A DNA stretch of 64,000 bases from Micromonospora sp. NBC_00421 (GTDB lineage Bacteria > Actinomycetota > Actinomycetes > Mycobacteriales > Micromonosporaceae), in assembly GCF_036017915.1 (NCBI RefSeq), contig NZ_CP107929.1, positions 5,212,001-5,276,000 of the forward strand. The letters are read 5' to 3'. The position numbers and the translations under genes were made by a program. Under the pieces are notes generated by a model that was not told the origin of the DNA, searched no databases, and was given only the letters and a program-made list of their open reading frames with translations. This document shows positions 33,608 to 40,532 of this stretch, one piece after another (positions within the stretch are counted from its first letter, which is position 1; each line of letters starts with the position of its first letter).

Positions 33608-34342
33608 ATGTCCCCCGAACCCGCACCTGCCGCGACCACGGCCCCCGCCCGGCCGCTGCGTCGCGACGCGCAGCGCAACCGCGACTCGCTACTCGCGGCC
33701 GCTCAGGCCGTGTTCGCCGAACAGGGGATGGAGGCGTCGCTGGAGCAGGTCGCCAAGCGGGCTGGAGTGGCCATCGGCACGCTCTACAACCACTTCCCCG
33801 CCCGGCTGGACCTGGTGCAGGAGGCCTTCGCCGGCAAGCTCGCGATCTGGGTCACCGCCGCCGAGCAGGCCCTGACCATGGACGACGCGTGGGAAGGACT
33901 GTGCCTGTTCCTGGAAACCATGTGCGAACTCCAGGCCCGCGACCGGGGCTTCAACGACTTCGCCTCGATCCGGCTACCGGAAAACGCCTGCCTGGCCGGC
34001 CAGCAGACCCGGATCCACGACCTCGGCATACGCATCGTCAAACGGGCCCAACAACAAGGCCACCTCCGGCCCGACCTGGCCCCCGAGGACCTCGCCTTCG
34101 TCATCTGGTCCCACAGCCGGATCATCGAGGCGACCGACGGCATCGCCCCGCACGCCTGGCGTCGTCACCTGCACCTGATGCTCGACGGATTCCGCGCCGA
34201 GCGCGCCCACCCACTGCCCGAACCGCCCCTGACCCCCGAACAGCTCTACCGAGCCATGCTGCGCCTCGGCGGCACCGACACCCTCCGTCCAGCCACGTCC
34301 ACGGAGGAGTTCTCGGGGGGCGATTCAAAACCGCATCGATGA
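33608..34342 (+). CDS. TetR-family regulator
   Basis: 244 aa. The helix-turn-helix is ASLEQVAKRAGVAIGTLYNH, followed by F-PARLDLVQEAF, standard for TetR. The ligand domain is helical with FNDFASIRLPENA. The last residues (EFSGGDSKPHR) and the stop lie inside direct repeat C, so the gene's natural 3' end may have been replaced when the repeat was formed. It likely represses itself and the divergent SDR gene through the paired palindromes upstream. Confidence 0.88.
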   Translation: MSPEPAPAATTAPARPLRRDAQRNRDSLLAAAQAVFAEQGMEASLEQVAKRAGVAIGTLYNHFPARLDLVQEAFAGKLAIWVTAAEQALTMDDAWEGLCLFLETMCELQARDRGFNDFASIRLPENACLAGQQTRIHDLGIRIVKRAQQQGHLRPDLAPEDLAFVIWSHSRIIEATDGIAPHAWRRHLHLMLDGFRAERAHPLPEPPLTPEQLYRAMLRLGGTDTLRPATSTEEFSGGDSKPHR

Positions 34343-34422
34343 AAATGAGGCCCTGACCAGCGAACCCGCTGGTCAGGGCCTCACACTGAGCCGCCTGACG
34401 GAATCGAACCGTCGACCTACGC
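34315..34422. repeat. Attachment-like direct repeat C (proximal, joined to intact tRNA)
   Basis: The 108-bp copy contiguous with the complete tRNA-Thr gene. It includes the tetR stop codon, CATCGATGAAAATGAG, the tRNA terminator and the tRNA 3' half. Copies A and B repeat all of this but not the tRNA 5' half (34423-34462). Confidence 0.85.
34349..34380 (-). terminator. Rho-independent terminator of tRNA-Thr
   Basis: 14-bp perfect arms (34349-34362, 34367-34380) with a 4-nt loop are followed on the minus strand by CTCATTTTC. It lies 8 nt past the tRNA 3' end and is duplicated in repeats A and B. Confidence 0.85.
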
Positions 34423-34462
34423 ATTACGAGTGCGTCGCTCTAGCCGACTGAGCTAAGGCGGC
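34389..34462 (-). tRNA. tRNA-Thr (anticodon CGU)
   Basis: A full cloverleaf can be folded: acceptor GCCGCCT paired with AGGCGGC, D-arm with AGCTCAGTCGGCTAGAGC, anticodon stem ACGCA/TGCGT around loop CTCGTAA (anticodon CGT, reading ACG codons), and T-arm GACGGTTCGATTCCGTC. Discriminator is U and CCA is not encoded. The 3' half is the repeated integration site of the islands to its left. Confidence 0.95.
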
Positions 34463-34573
34463 AACGATCGTTGAGTGTACGGCACGAGCCCACCCGGGAT
34501 CGACCGGGCTCCCGGCCGACCGACCCGGACATCAAGGGACATCGGCGGACAGTGCGACGGCTAGGCTGCCCGG

Positions 34574-36421
34574 GTGAGCGACGACCACGCCACCCCCGAC
34601 CACCACGCCACCCCCGACCACCACGCCACCCCCGACCACCACGCCACCCCCGACCACCACGCCACCCCCGCCGACCCCGCCACCCCTGCCGATCCTGGCG
34701 ACACCGCCACGCCGGACCCGGATGCCGAGCACGCCCCCGGTGAGCGGGCGGTCCGTCGGCCGCGCGGCACCGATCCGGTGGAGCTGGGCTTCACGCCCCG
34801 CAGACCGGTCCCCTGGCTCGCGCCGTTCCTGTTGATCAGCACCGGCATCCGTACCCTGCTGGCGATGCTGTTCGGGGCGTACCTGGACAAGCGGGAGTTG
34901 CAAAACGCGCTCGACGCGCGGATCGGCGAGCAGGTCGGGCCGGACGGCGGGCTCTGGCTGGACTACGTGGCCGACCTGGGCGACGGTTTCGACGCCACGT
35001 ACTCGGTGGCCTACCTGCTGGCCCAGCCGGAGCTGACTGTCGACGGGCACCGGCTGCCCCGGGCGCAGACCCTGGTGATGGGGGGCGACCAGGTCTACCC
35101 GTCGGCGGCCTACGAGGCGTACGAGGACCGGTGCAAGGGGCCTTACCAGGCGGCGCTGCCGGTGGCCCCGCCGGAGCGGCCGACGCTGTTCGCGGTGCCC
35201 GGCAACCACGACTGGTACGACGGGCTGACCGCGTTCCTGCGGCTCTTCGTCCGCTCCCGGGACCGGAACTTCGGCGGCTGGGGCACCGGCCAGTCCCGGT
35301 CGTACTTCGCGGTGCAACTGCCGGCGGGGTGGTGGCTGCTCGGCCTGGACGACCAGTCGGGGTCCTACCTGGACGATCCGCAACTCGCCTACTTCGACGA
35401 GGTGGCCCGCCGGCTCGGCCCGGACTCCCGGGTGATCCTGGCGGTGCCGGCACCGACCTGGGTGAAGTCCGTCGACCACCCCACCGCGTACGACTCGATC
35501 GACTACTTCGTCCGGACGATCATCGCGCCCACCGGCGCGCACGTCCGGCTGCTGGTCTCCGGCGACCTGCACCACTACGCCCGGTACGCCGGCCCGGGAC
35601 GACAGTTGATCACCTGCGGCGGGGGCGGCGCATACCTGTACCCGACGCACACCCTGCCCGAGCGGATCGAGGTGCCACCGAAGGACACCCTGTCCCGCCG
35701 GGCCAGTCGCACCCGCGCGTACGACCTGGTGGCCCGTTTCCCGGACGCGGCCCGCTCCCGCCGGTACGGCTGGGGGATCTTCCACCGGCTGCCCCGACGC
35801 AACCCGGGCTTCGGCACCCTGCTCGGCACCCTGCACACGCTGCTGATGCTCGCCATGGCGGGTGTCGCGGCCAACCGCACCGGCACCGAGCAGCGGTTGT
35901 TCAGCGTCCCGTTGGTGATCATGTTGGCGGTGACGCTGCTCGGCGCGGCCTTCTTCGCCAAGCCGCCCAGTGCCGGCGGAAAACGGCACGTCCGGCACTG
36001 GCTGCTCGGCGTCGGTCACGGGCTCGCGCACGTGGTGCTCGCCGTCGCCGGCACCTGGGCCTGGCTGCACCTGCCGTTCTACGACTGGCCGTGGCCGCTG
36101 CCGGCGGTCGCCGCCGCCGTGCTCTACGGCCCGGTGATCGGGCTGGTGGCCACCCAACTGGTGGCCGGTTACCTGCTGGTGGCGGGGGCGTTCGGGGTCA
36201 ACGTCAACGAACTCTTCGCCGGCCAGGGCATCGAGGACTCGAAGTCGTTCCTGCGGATGCGCTTCGACCCGGACGGCACGCTCACCGTCTATCCGATCGC
36301 CGTCGACCGCGTCTGCCACGACTGGCAGCTCAACCCCGACCAGTCCCCCACCGCCTCCTGGCTGACCCCCCACACCCCCCTAACCCCCCACCTAGCCGAA
36401 CCCCCCATAACCCTCACCTAA
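34574..36421 (+). CDS. Membrane metallophosphoesterase
   Basis: 615 aa from GTG. The calcineurin-like core shows LGDGFDATY, MGGDQVYPS, VPGNHDWYDG and SGDLHHYARY, giving the metal ligands of the binuclear centre. One hydrophobic helix lies near residues 78-100 and about five in the C-terminal third (from ~415 to 545), so it is a membrane enzyme with the catalytic domain between helices. The substrate is unknown. The first 32 residues are His/Asp/Thr/Pro repeats from a DNA tandem repeat. Confidence 0.88.
   Translation: MSDDHATPDHHATPDHHATPDHHATPDHHATPADPATPADPGDTATPDPDAEHAPGERAVRRPRGTDPVELGFTPRRPVPWLAPFLLISTGIRTLLAMLFGAYLDKRELQNALDARIGEQVGPDGGLWLDYVADLGDGFDATYSVAYLLAQPELTVDGHRLPRAQTLVMGGDQVYPSAAYEAYEDRCKGPYQAALPVAPPERPTLFAVPGNHDWYDGLTAFLRLFVRSRDRNFGGWGTGQSRSYFAVQLPAGWWLLGLDDQSGSYLDDPQLAYFDEVARRLGPDSRVILAVPAPTWVKSVDHPTAYDSIDYFVRTIIAPTGAHVRLLVSGDLHHYARYAGPGRQLITCGGGGAYLYPTHTLPERIEVPPKDTLSRRASRTRAYDLVARFPDAARSRRYGWGIFHRLPRRNPGFGTLLGTLHTLLMLAMAGVAANRTGTEQRLFSVPLVIMLAVTLLGAAFFAKPPSAGGKRHVRHWLLGVGHGLAHVVLAVAGTWAWLHLPFYDWPWPLPAVAAAVLYGPVIGLVATQLVAGYLLVAGAFGVNVNELFAGQGIEDSKSFLRMRFDPDGTLTVYPIAVDRVCHDWQLNPDQSPTASWLTPHTPLTPHLAEPPITLT
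34580..34669 (+). repeat. Five 18-bp tandem repeats in coding sequence
   Basis: Units of GACCACCACGCCACCCCC encode DHHATP five times (first unit DDHATP) at the N-terminus of the metallophosphoesterase. The near-perfect identity suggests recent expansion; unit number can vary without breaking the frame. The His-rich stretch could bind metal. Confidence 0.9.
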
Positions 36422-36815
36422 CCCCACCCCCACCCCCACCCCCACTCCCCACCCACCCACCCACCCCCAGAGGTTGATCAAGAAGTTTGCGTCATCGGGG
36501 ACGACTTTCCTGACCTGAACCTCTTGGTCAACTGGGCGGGACGGGTGGGCGAGGCTCGTAGGGAGTGGATCATGCTTTTCAGGGCACGGAACCAGCGTCG
36601 ACGAGGAGTGCGCGAGCAGGGCCCGTCCGGTCTGCCGAGCGATGAGCAGGGGCCGGCCTCCCCGAGTGGGGGCCGGGCCCTTCTGTCGTCACGGGGCCAG
36701 GTCAGGGCGATTGGCGCGCAGCCAGGCCAGCACCTCGGTGCGCCCGGCCGAGCTGTTCGATCGGTTCATCGCCTGGACGAAGCCACGCCGCACGCGCAGC
36801 CTGCCCACCTGAGCA
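36422..36815. other. Convergent intergenic region: C-rich tract, palindrome copy 2, stem-loop
   Basis: After a CCCCCA tract (36422-36470) comes an imperfect inverted repeat (36473-36488 with 36517-36532) clearly related to the element at 15412-15487. A further stem (36648-36658 with 36671-36681) could terminate psp1 transcription. On the minus strand 36689-36766 reads RTEVLAWLRANRPDLAP before a stop, perhaps the tail of a lost gene. No complete gene is supported. Confidence 0.6.
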
Positions 36816-37685
36816 CTACTCCGCCCGAGGGGAGAGGCTCGGCTCTGCGGGGTGGGGCCTCTCCTCGTATGCCTGGCGGGAGCCGCACACCTCGGACAGG
36901 GAGCACCGCTTGGTCTCGCCCCCGGTGAGCTGGCGGACGACGACGGTTTCGCTCGGCGGGTGCCGGGACACCACCTTGGCCTGGCCATCCGCGGTCTCGA
37001 CCCGCTGGCCCGGGCTCGGGTAGGAGGTGCCGCCTTCGGCATAGAGCGGGTGCTCGTACTTCAGGCAGCACATCAGCCGGCCGCAGGCCCCGGAGATCCG
37101 CAGCGGGTTCAGCGGGAGGTCCTGATCCTTGGCCATCCGGATGGTCACCGGCTCGAAGTCGTTGAGGAAGGTGGCGCAGCACAGGTCCCGGCCGCAGGAG
37201 CCGATGCCGCCCTGCACCCGGGCCGAGTCCCGGGCGGAGAGCTGTCGCAGCTCCACCCGGCAGTGCAGGGTCGCGCCCAGGTCCCGGACCAGGGAGCGGA
37301 AGTCCACCCGGTGCGGGGCGGTGAAGTAGACGGTCGTCCGGTCCCCGGTGCCTTCGGCGGCGGCGAGGACATGGTCGACCGCCACCACCTTCATCGGCAG
37401 GCCGTGCTCCCGGATCAGCCGCTTCGCGGCCACCTTCGCCTCGGCCTTGCGCCGCCGCAGCAGCTCGTCGCGGCGCAGGTCGTCGTCGTCGGCCAGCCCG
37501 GCCAGCTTCGGGAAGCCGGCGGTCTCCTCGGTGACCCACTGGGCGGCCCAGACGCACTCCGCCACCTCGGGACCGTCGTCGGTGGGGACGAGCACCCGGT
37601 CGCCGACCTGCGGACGGAACTCCCCCGGGTCGAGGTAGTAGAGCCGCCCGTACCGGTTGAAGCTGACCGCGCAGAGCATGCCCAT
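36816..37685 (-). CDS. PSP1-domain protein, RicT/YaaT-like
   Basis: 289 aa. The PSP1 domain has VYFTAPHRVDFRSLVRDL, the cysteine motif IGSCGRDLCCATFL and a second one SGACGRLMCCLKYEHPLY, as in Bacillus RicT, part of a complex that binds Fe-S clusters and affects RNA processing. The C-terminal ~60 residues are polar and probably disordered. It is located downstream of the delta'/YbaB region; psp1 next to holB is a common bacterial linkage. Confidence 0.88.
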   Translation of the reverse strand: MGMLCAVSFNRYGRLYYLDPGEFRPQVGDRVLVPTDDGPEVAECVWAAQWVTEETAGFPKLAGLADDDDLRRDELLRRRKAEAKVAAKRLIREHGLPMKVVAVDHVLAAAEGTGDRTTVYFTAPHRVDFRSLVRDLGATLHCRVELRQLSARDSARVQGGIGSCGRDLCCATFLNDFEPVTIRMAKDQDLPLNPLRISGACGRLMCCLKYEHPLYAEGGTSYPSPGQRVETADGQAKVVSRHPPSETVVVRQLTGGETKRCSLSEVCGSRQAYEERPHPAEPSLSPRAE

Positions 37686-37766
37686 GCCTTCAGCCTACGA
37701 CGGATCGACCGAACCCGGCCGGACGCTGCCGCCGGGCACCCCGCCGGGAGCCGGAGCGGGTCACGG

Positions 37767-38426
37767 TCAGCCGATCCGCAACGGGCCACCGTGGTACGAC
37801 GGACCGCCCGTCGACCGCCAGGTCGACTCGGCCAGACTGGGCGACCACTGGCGCAGCAGCGTCTCCGCCCCGTCGTATGCCACGCCGAGCACCGAGAGCA
37901 CCCGGGTGGCGATCTCGGCCGCCGCACCGGCCCCGGCGGCGGGCCCGGCACCGGGGGCGGTCGCCGCCCGGACCCGGACCGCCTCGGTGGAGCCGAGCAC
38001 CTCGGCCAGCACCCGGGCCACCGCCAGCCGGCTGCCCTCCACCCAGTCGGCCAGCGCGTCGGCGTAACCGGCTGTCGACTCCAACCTGCCGACCAGGCTC
38101 TCCGGCCCCTCGTCCAGATGGCGCAGCAGGGCGGTGCGGGCCTCGTCGTAGGACGCCCCGGCCGGACCGGACCAGACGCCCGGGTCGGTGAGGGCGGCGC
38201 AGGCGTCGTCGTACCCCCGGACGAGGCGGCGCACGGCGTGCCCGGCGGTCGCCAGCGGCGCGGGATGCAGGTCGAGGAAGGCGCGCAGGGCCTCGCCCGG
38301 CAGCAGTTGCATCCGGCGCAGCAGCGGCCAGACCGGATGCGCCTCGGGGGCACCTGCGGCGAGCAGCGTGTCGACCCGGGCGAGCAGGTCGAGGCCGGGC
38401 TCGGCGAGCCGGTCCAGCGGGTCCAT
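37767..38426 (-). CDS. Unknown Ala-rich helical protein of the YbaB/ESX-like operon
   Basis: 219 aa from ATG 38426, which overlaps the upstream stop (ATGA). It is predicted mostly helical with a flexible Ala/Gly/Pro stretch around 170-185 and no signal peptide or membrane segment. I do not recognise a domain. Its coupling to a small ESX/EspC-like protein and a YbaB-like protein suggests a partner or effector of the same system, but nothing shows a catalytic motif. Confidence 0.7.
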   Translation of the reverse strand: MDPLDRLAEPGLDLLARVDTLLAAGAPEAHPVWPLLRRMQLLPGEALRAFLDLHPAPLATAGHAVRRLVRGYDDACAALTDPGVWSGPAGASYDEARTALLRHLDEGPESLVGRLESTAGYADALADWVEGSRLAVARVLAEVLGSTEAVRVRAATAPGAGPAAGAGAAAEIATRVLSVLGVAYDGAETLLRQWSPSLAESTWRSTGGPSYHGGPLRIG

Positions 38427-38731
38427 CACGCCTCCCCGGCCAACCGGCGGCGGGCGTCGTCGTCGGTGGTGGCGTAGCGGTCGGCGGCGCTGCGGACGGC
38501 CGACGCGGCGGCGGCCAGCCGGGCGGCGGCGGCACCCGCCTCGCGGGACCGCCCGTCGGTGGCGGTGGCCCACTGCCGATGCAGGGCGCGGCCGACCTCG
38601 CCGGGACGGCCGGCGGAGTGCGCGCCGAACGCCGGGTGCGGCGGATCACTGACGGTGACCGTCCGGGACAGGGTGGCGAGGGTGGCGCTGGCCTCGTCGA
38701 GGCGGTCGGCGAGGGCGCGCAGGGCGTCCAC
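38426..38731 (-). CDS. ESX/EspC-like small helical protein
   Basis: 101 aa from GTG 38731, one nt past the YbaB-like stop. It is a helix-turn-helix hairpin (LRALADRLDEASATLATLSR, a loop with HPAFGAHSAGRP, then AAARLAAAASAVRSAADRY), resembling type VII secretion targets of the EspC/DUF2580 group, about 100 residues long. No ESX secretion genes are within the window, so secretion is inferred from the family only. Confidence 0.65.
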   Translation of the reverse strand: MDALRALADRLDEASATLATLSRTVTVSDPPHPAFGAHSAGRPGEVGRALHRQWATATDGRSREAGAAAARLAAAASAVRSAADRYATTDDDARRRLAGEA

Positions 38732-38732
38732 C

Positions 38733-39062
38733 TCAGGCCCCCGCGAGCGGACGGTAGGCGGTGAAGGTCTCGTTGTGCAGTTTCTCCCGGGCCCACTGGG
38801 CGGCATCGGCGGCGGCCGTGACGGCGGCCTGCACCGAACCGGCGACGTCCCGTGGGTGCCGGTTGTGCAGCGGGCCGAGGAAGCGCACGTCGGTGATCCG
38901 GCCGCCGGCGGTCACCACCACCTCGACCAGCCCGTCGGGCGAGCGGACGGTCACCTCGACGGTGTCGACCGCCCGGTCGAACTCGGCCTGGAGGGATTCG
39001 ATCCGGCGGTACCGCCGCACCGCCTCCTCGATCCACGCCTCGTCGATCTCGCCGCGCGGCAT
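38733..39062 (-). CDS. YbaB/EbfC-family protein
   Basis: 109 aa from ATG. The middle reads VEVTVRSPDGLVEVVVTAGGRI then a helix VAGSVQAAVTAAADAAQWA, the YbaB/EbfC fold. Classical YbaB is a nucleoid-associated DNA-binding dimer encoded beside dnaX; Actinobacteria also have many diverged YbaB-like proteins paired with ESX-like genes, which fits here better. It heads a three-gene operon, 108 bp downstream of the delta' stop. Confidence 0.8.
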   Translation of the reverse strand: MPRGEIDEAWIEEAVRRYRRIESLQAEFDRAVDTVEVTVRSPDGLVEVVVTAGGRITDVRFLGPLHNRHPRDVAGSVQAAVTAAADAAQWAREKLHNETFTAYRPLAGA

Positions 39063-39170
39063 CCGATCTCCCCCCAGGTCGACCTCACCCTGCGTACCAC
39101 CACGATCACCGCGGCCCCCTCGGGACCGTACCGCACGCCGTCAACGCGTGTCGATGGGCGGAAACGGGCG

Positions 39171-40532
39171 TCAGCCCCGCCAGAGGGAGAGCATCATCGC
39201 CTCCACGGCGATGCGCGGTTTGACGTTCGCCTCGATCGCCGCCCGGCACGCCAGCACCGCCTCCAGCCGACGCAGCGCGCCCTCGGGGGCCCACTTCTGC
39301 CCGCCCGCCTCGGCCAGCGCGGCGGTGTCGGTGTGCACCGGGGCGACCGGCGCGCGCCACGCCGAGGTGAGCGCGTCCCGGTAGAACCCGGCCAGGTCCA
39401 CCAGGGCCCGGTCCAGGGCGTCCCGCTGCGCCCGGGTGGCCCGGGACTTCTGCCGCTTCTCCAGCTCCTTGAGCTGGCCGGCGGAGCCGCGGGTCGCGCC
39501 CGCCGCGCCCCGGCCGGTGCCGCCCGCGCCCAGCGCGGTCTGCAACGCGGCCCGCTCGGCCGCATCGGTCTCCGACACCGACGCCTCGGCCTCCGCCTCG
39601 GCCGCCGCGATCAGCGCCGACGCCGCGTCCAGCGCGGTGCCCACCCCGGTCAGCCGGCGCGGCACCGCCAGCACCGCGTCCCGGCGCTGGCGCGCCTCCG
39701 GGTCGCGGGCCAGCCGCCGGGCCCGCCCGACGTGTCCCTGCGCGGCGGCGGCCACCCACTGCGCCACGTCGGGCGCGACACCGTCCCGCCGGACCAGCAC
39801 CTCGGCGACCGCCGCCGCCGAGGGCTGCCGCAGCGGTACGACCCGACACCGCGACCGGATCGTCACCGAGATGTCCTCCGGGTGGGTGGACGGGGCGCAG
39901 AGCAGGAAGACCGTCCGGGGCGGTGGCTCCTCGACGGCCTTGAGCAGCGCGTTGCCGGCCGCCTCGGTGAGCCGGTCGGCATCCTCGATGATCACCACCT
40001 GCCAGCGTCCGCCGGACGGGGTGCTGGCCGCCCGGAGCACCAGGGCGCGCATCTCGCCGACGCCGATGGAGAGCCCCTCGGGGGCCACCAGCCGGACGTC
40101 GGCGTGGGTGCCGGTGAGCGTGGTGTGGCAACCGGGGCAGGCCCCGCAGCCGGTGCCGTGCACGCACTGGAGGGCGGCGGCGAAGGCACGGGCGGCCACC
40201 GAACGACCGGAGCCGGGTGGGCCGGTGAAGATCCAGGCGTGGGTCATCCCGGCGGTCGGGTCGACGGCTGGCACGTCCGGGCCGGCCGTCGCGTCCGGGG
40301 CGGCAGAGGCCTCGACCACGCCGGGGGCGGCTGCCGGGGCACCGCCGGAGGCGGCGGGAACAACGGCGTCGGCGGCGGCCAGCGCGTCCAGGTCGTCGTA
40401 CTCCTGGTCGGCGGCGGTGTCGGCGGCTGGGAGGTGGGCGGCGCGGAACACGGCGGCGGCCGACGCGGCGGCCCGGCGCAGCGTGTCGACCGCGTCGGTC
40501 TGCCCGACCAGGTCGGCGAAGACGTCCGGCAT
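39171..40532 (-). CDS. holB: DNA polymerase III delta' subunit
   Basis: 453 aa. The clamp-loader core has THAWIFTGPPGSGRSVAARA, where the Walker A Lys is Arg as expected for the non-hydrolysing delta' subunit, the zinc module CVHGTGCGACPGC, VVIIEDADRLTEAAGNALLK and LEEPPPRTVFLL. An Ala/Pro/Asp-rich linker of about 65 residues is inserted between LVGQTDAVDTLRRA and the P-loop, longer than usual. Its ATG overlaps the tmk stop (ATGA). It loads the beta sliding clamp with DnaX and delta. Confidence 0.92.
   Translation of the reverse strand: MPDVFADLVGQTDAVDTLRRAAASAAAVFRAAHLPAADTAADQEYDDLDALAAADAVVPAASGGAPAAAPGVVEASAAPDATAGPDVPAVDPTAGMTHAWIFTGPPGSGRSVAARAFAAALQCVHGTGCGACPGCHTTLTGTHADVRLVAPEGLSIGVGEMRALVLRAASTPSGGRWQVVIIEDADRLTEAAGNALLKAVEEPPPRTVFLLCAPSTHPEDISVTIRSRCRVVPLRQPSAAAVAEVLVRRDGVAPDVAQWVAAAAQGHVGRARRLARDPEARQRRDAVLAVPRRLTGVGTALDAASALIAAAEAEAEASVSETDAAERAALQTALGAGGTGRGAAGATRGSAGQLKELEKRQKSRATRAQRDALDRALVDLAGFYRDALTSAWRAPVAPVHTDTAALAEAGGQKWAPEGALRRLEAVLACRAAIEANVKPRIAVEAMMLSLWRG

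Noticed and set aside
28406..34422. IS element or transposon between the repeats
   Set aside because: No transposase, no terminal inverted repeats and no short target duplication; the boundaries are tRNA 3'-end direct repeats.
34580..34669. Possible CRISPR-like repeat array
   Set aside because: Units are contiguous 18-mers without spacers and lie in frame inside a gene.
36689..36928. Small genes in the psp1/metallophosphoesterase gap
   Set aside because: Frames on both strands lack ribosome sites; the RTEVLAWLRANRPDLAP tail on the minus strand may be a relic but no start or domain supports a gene.
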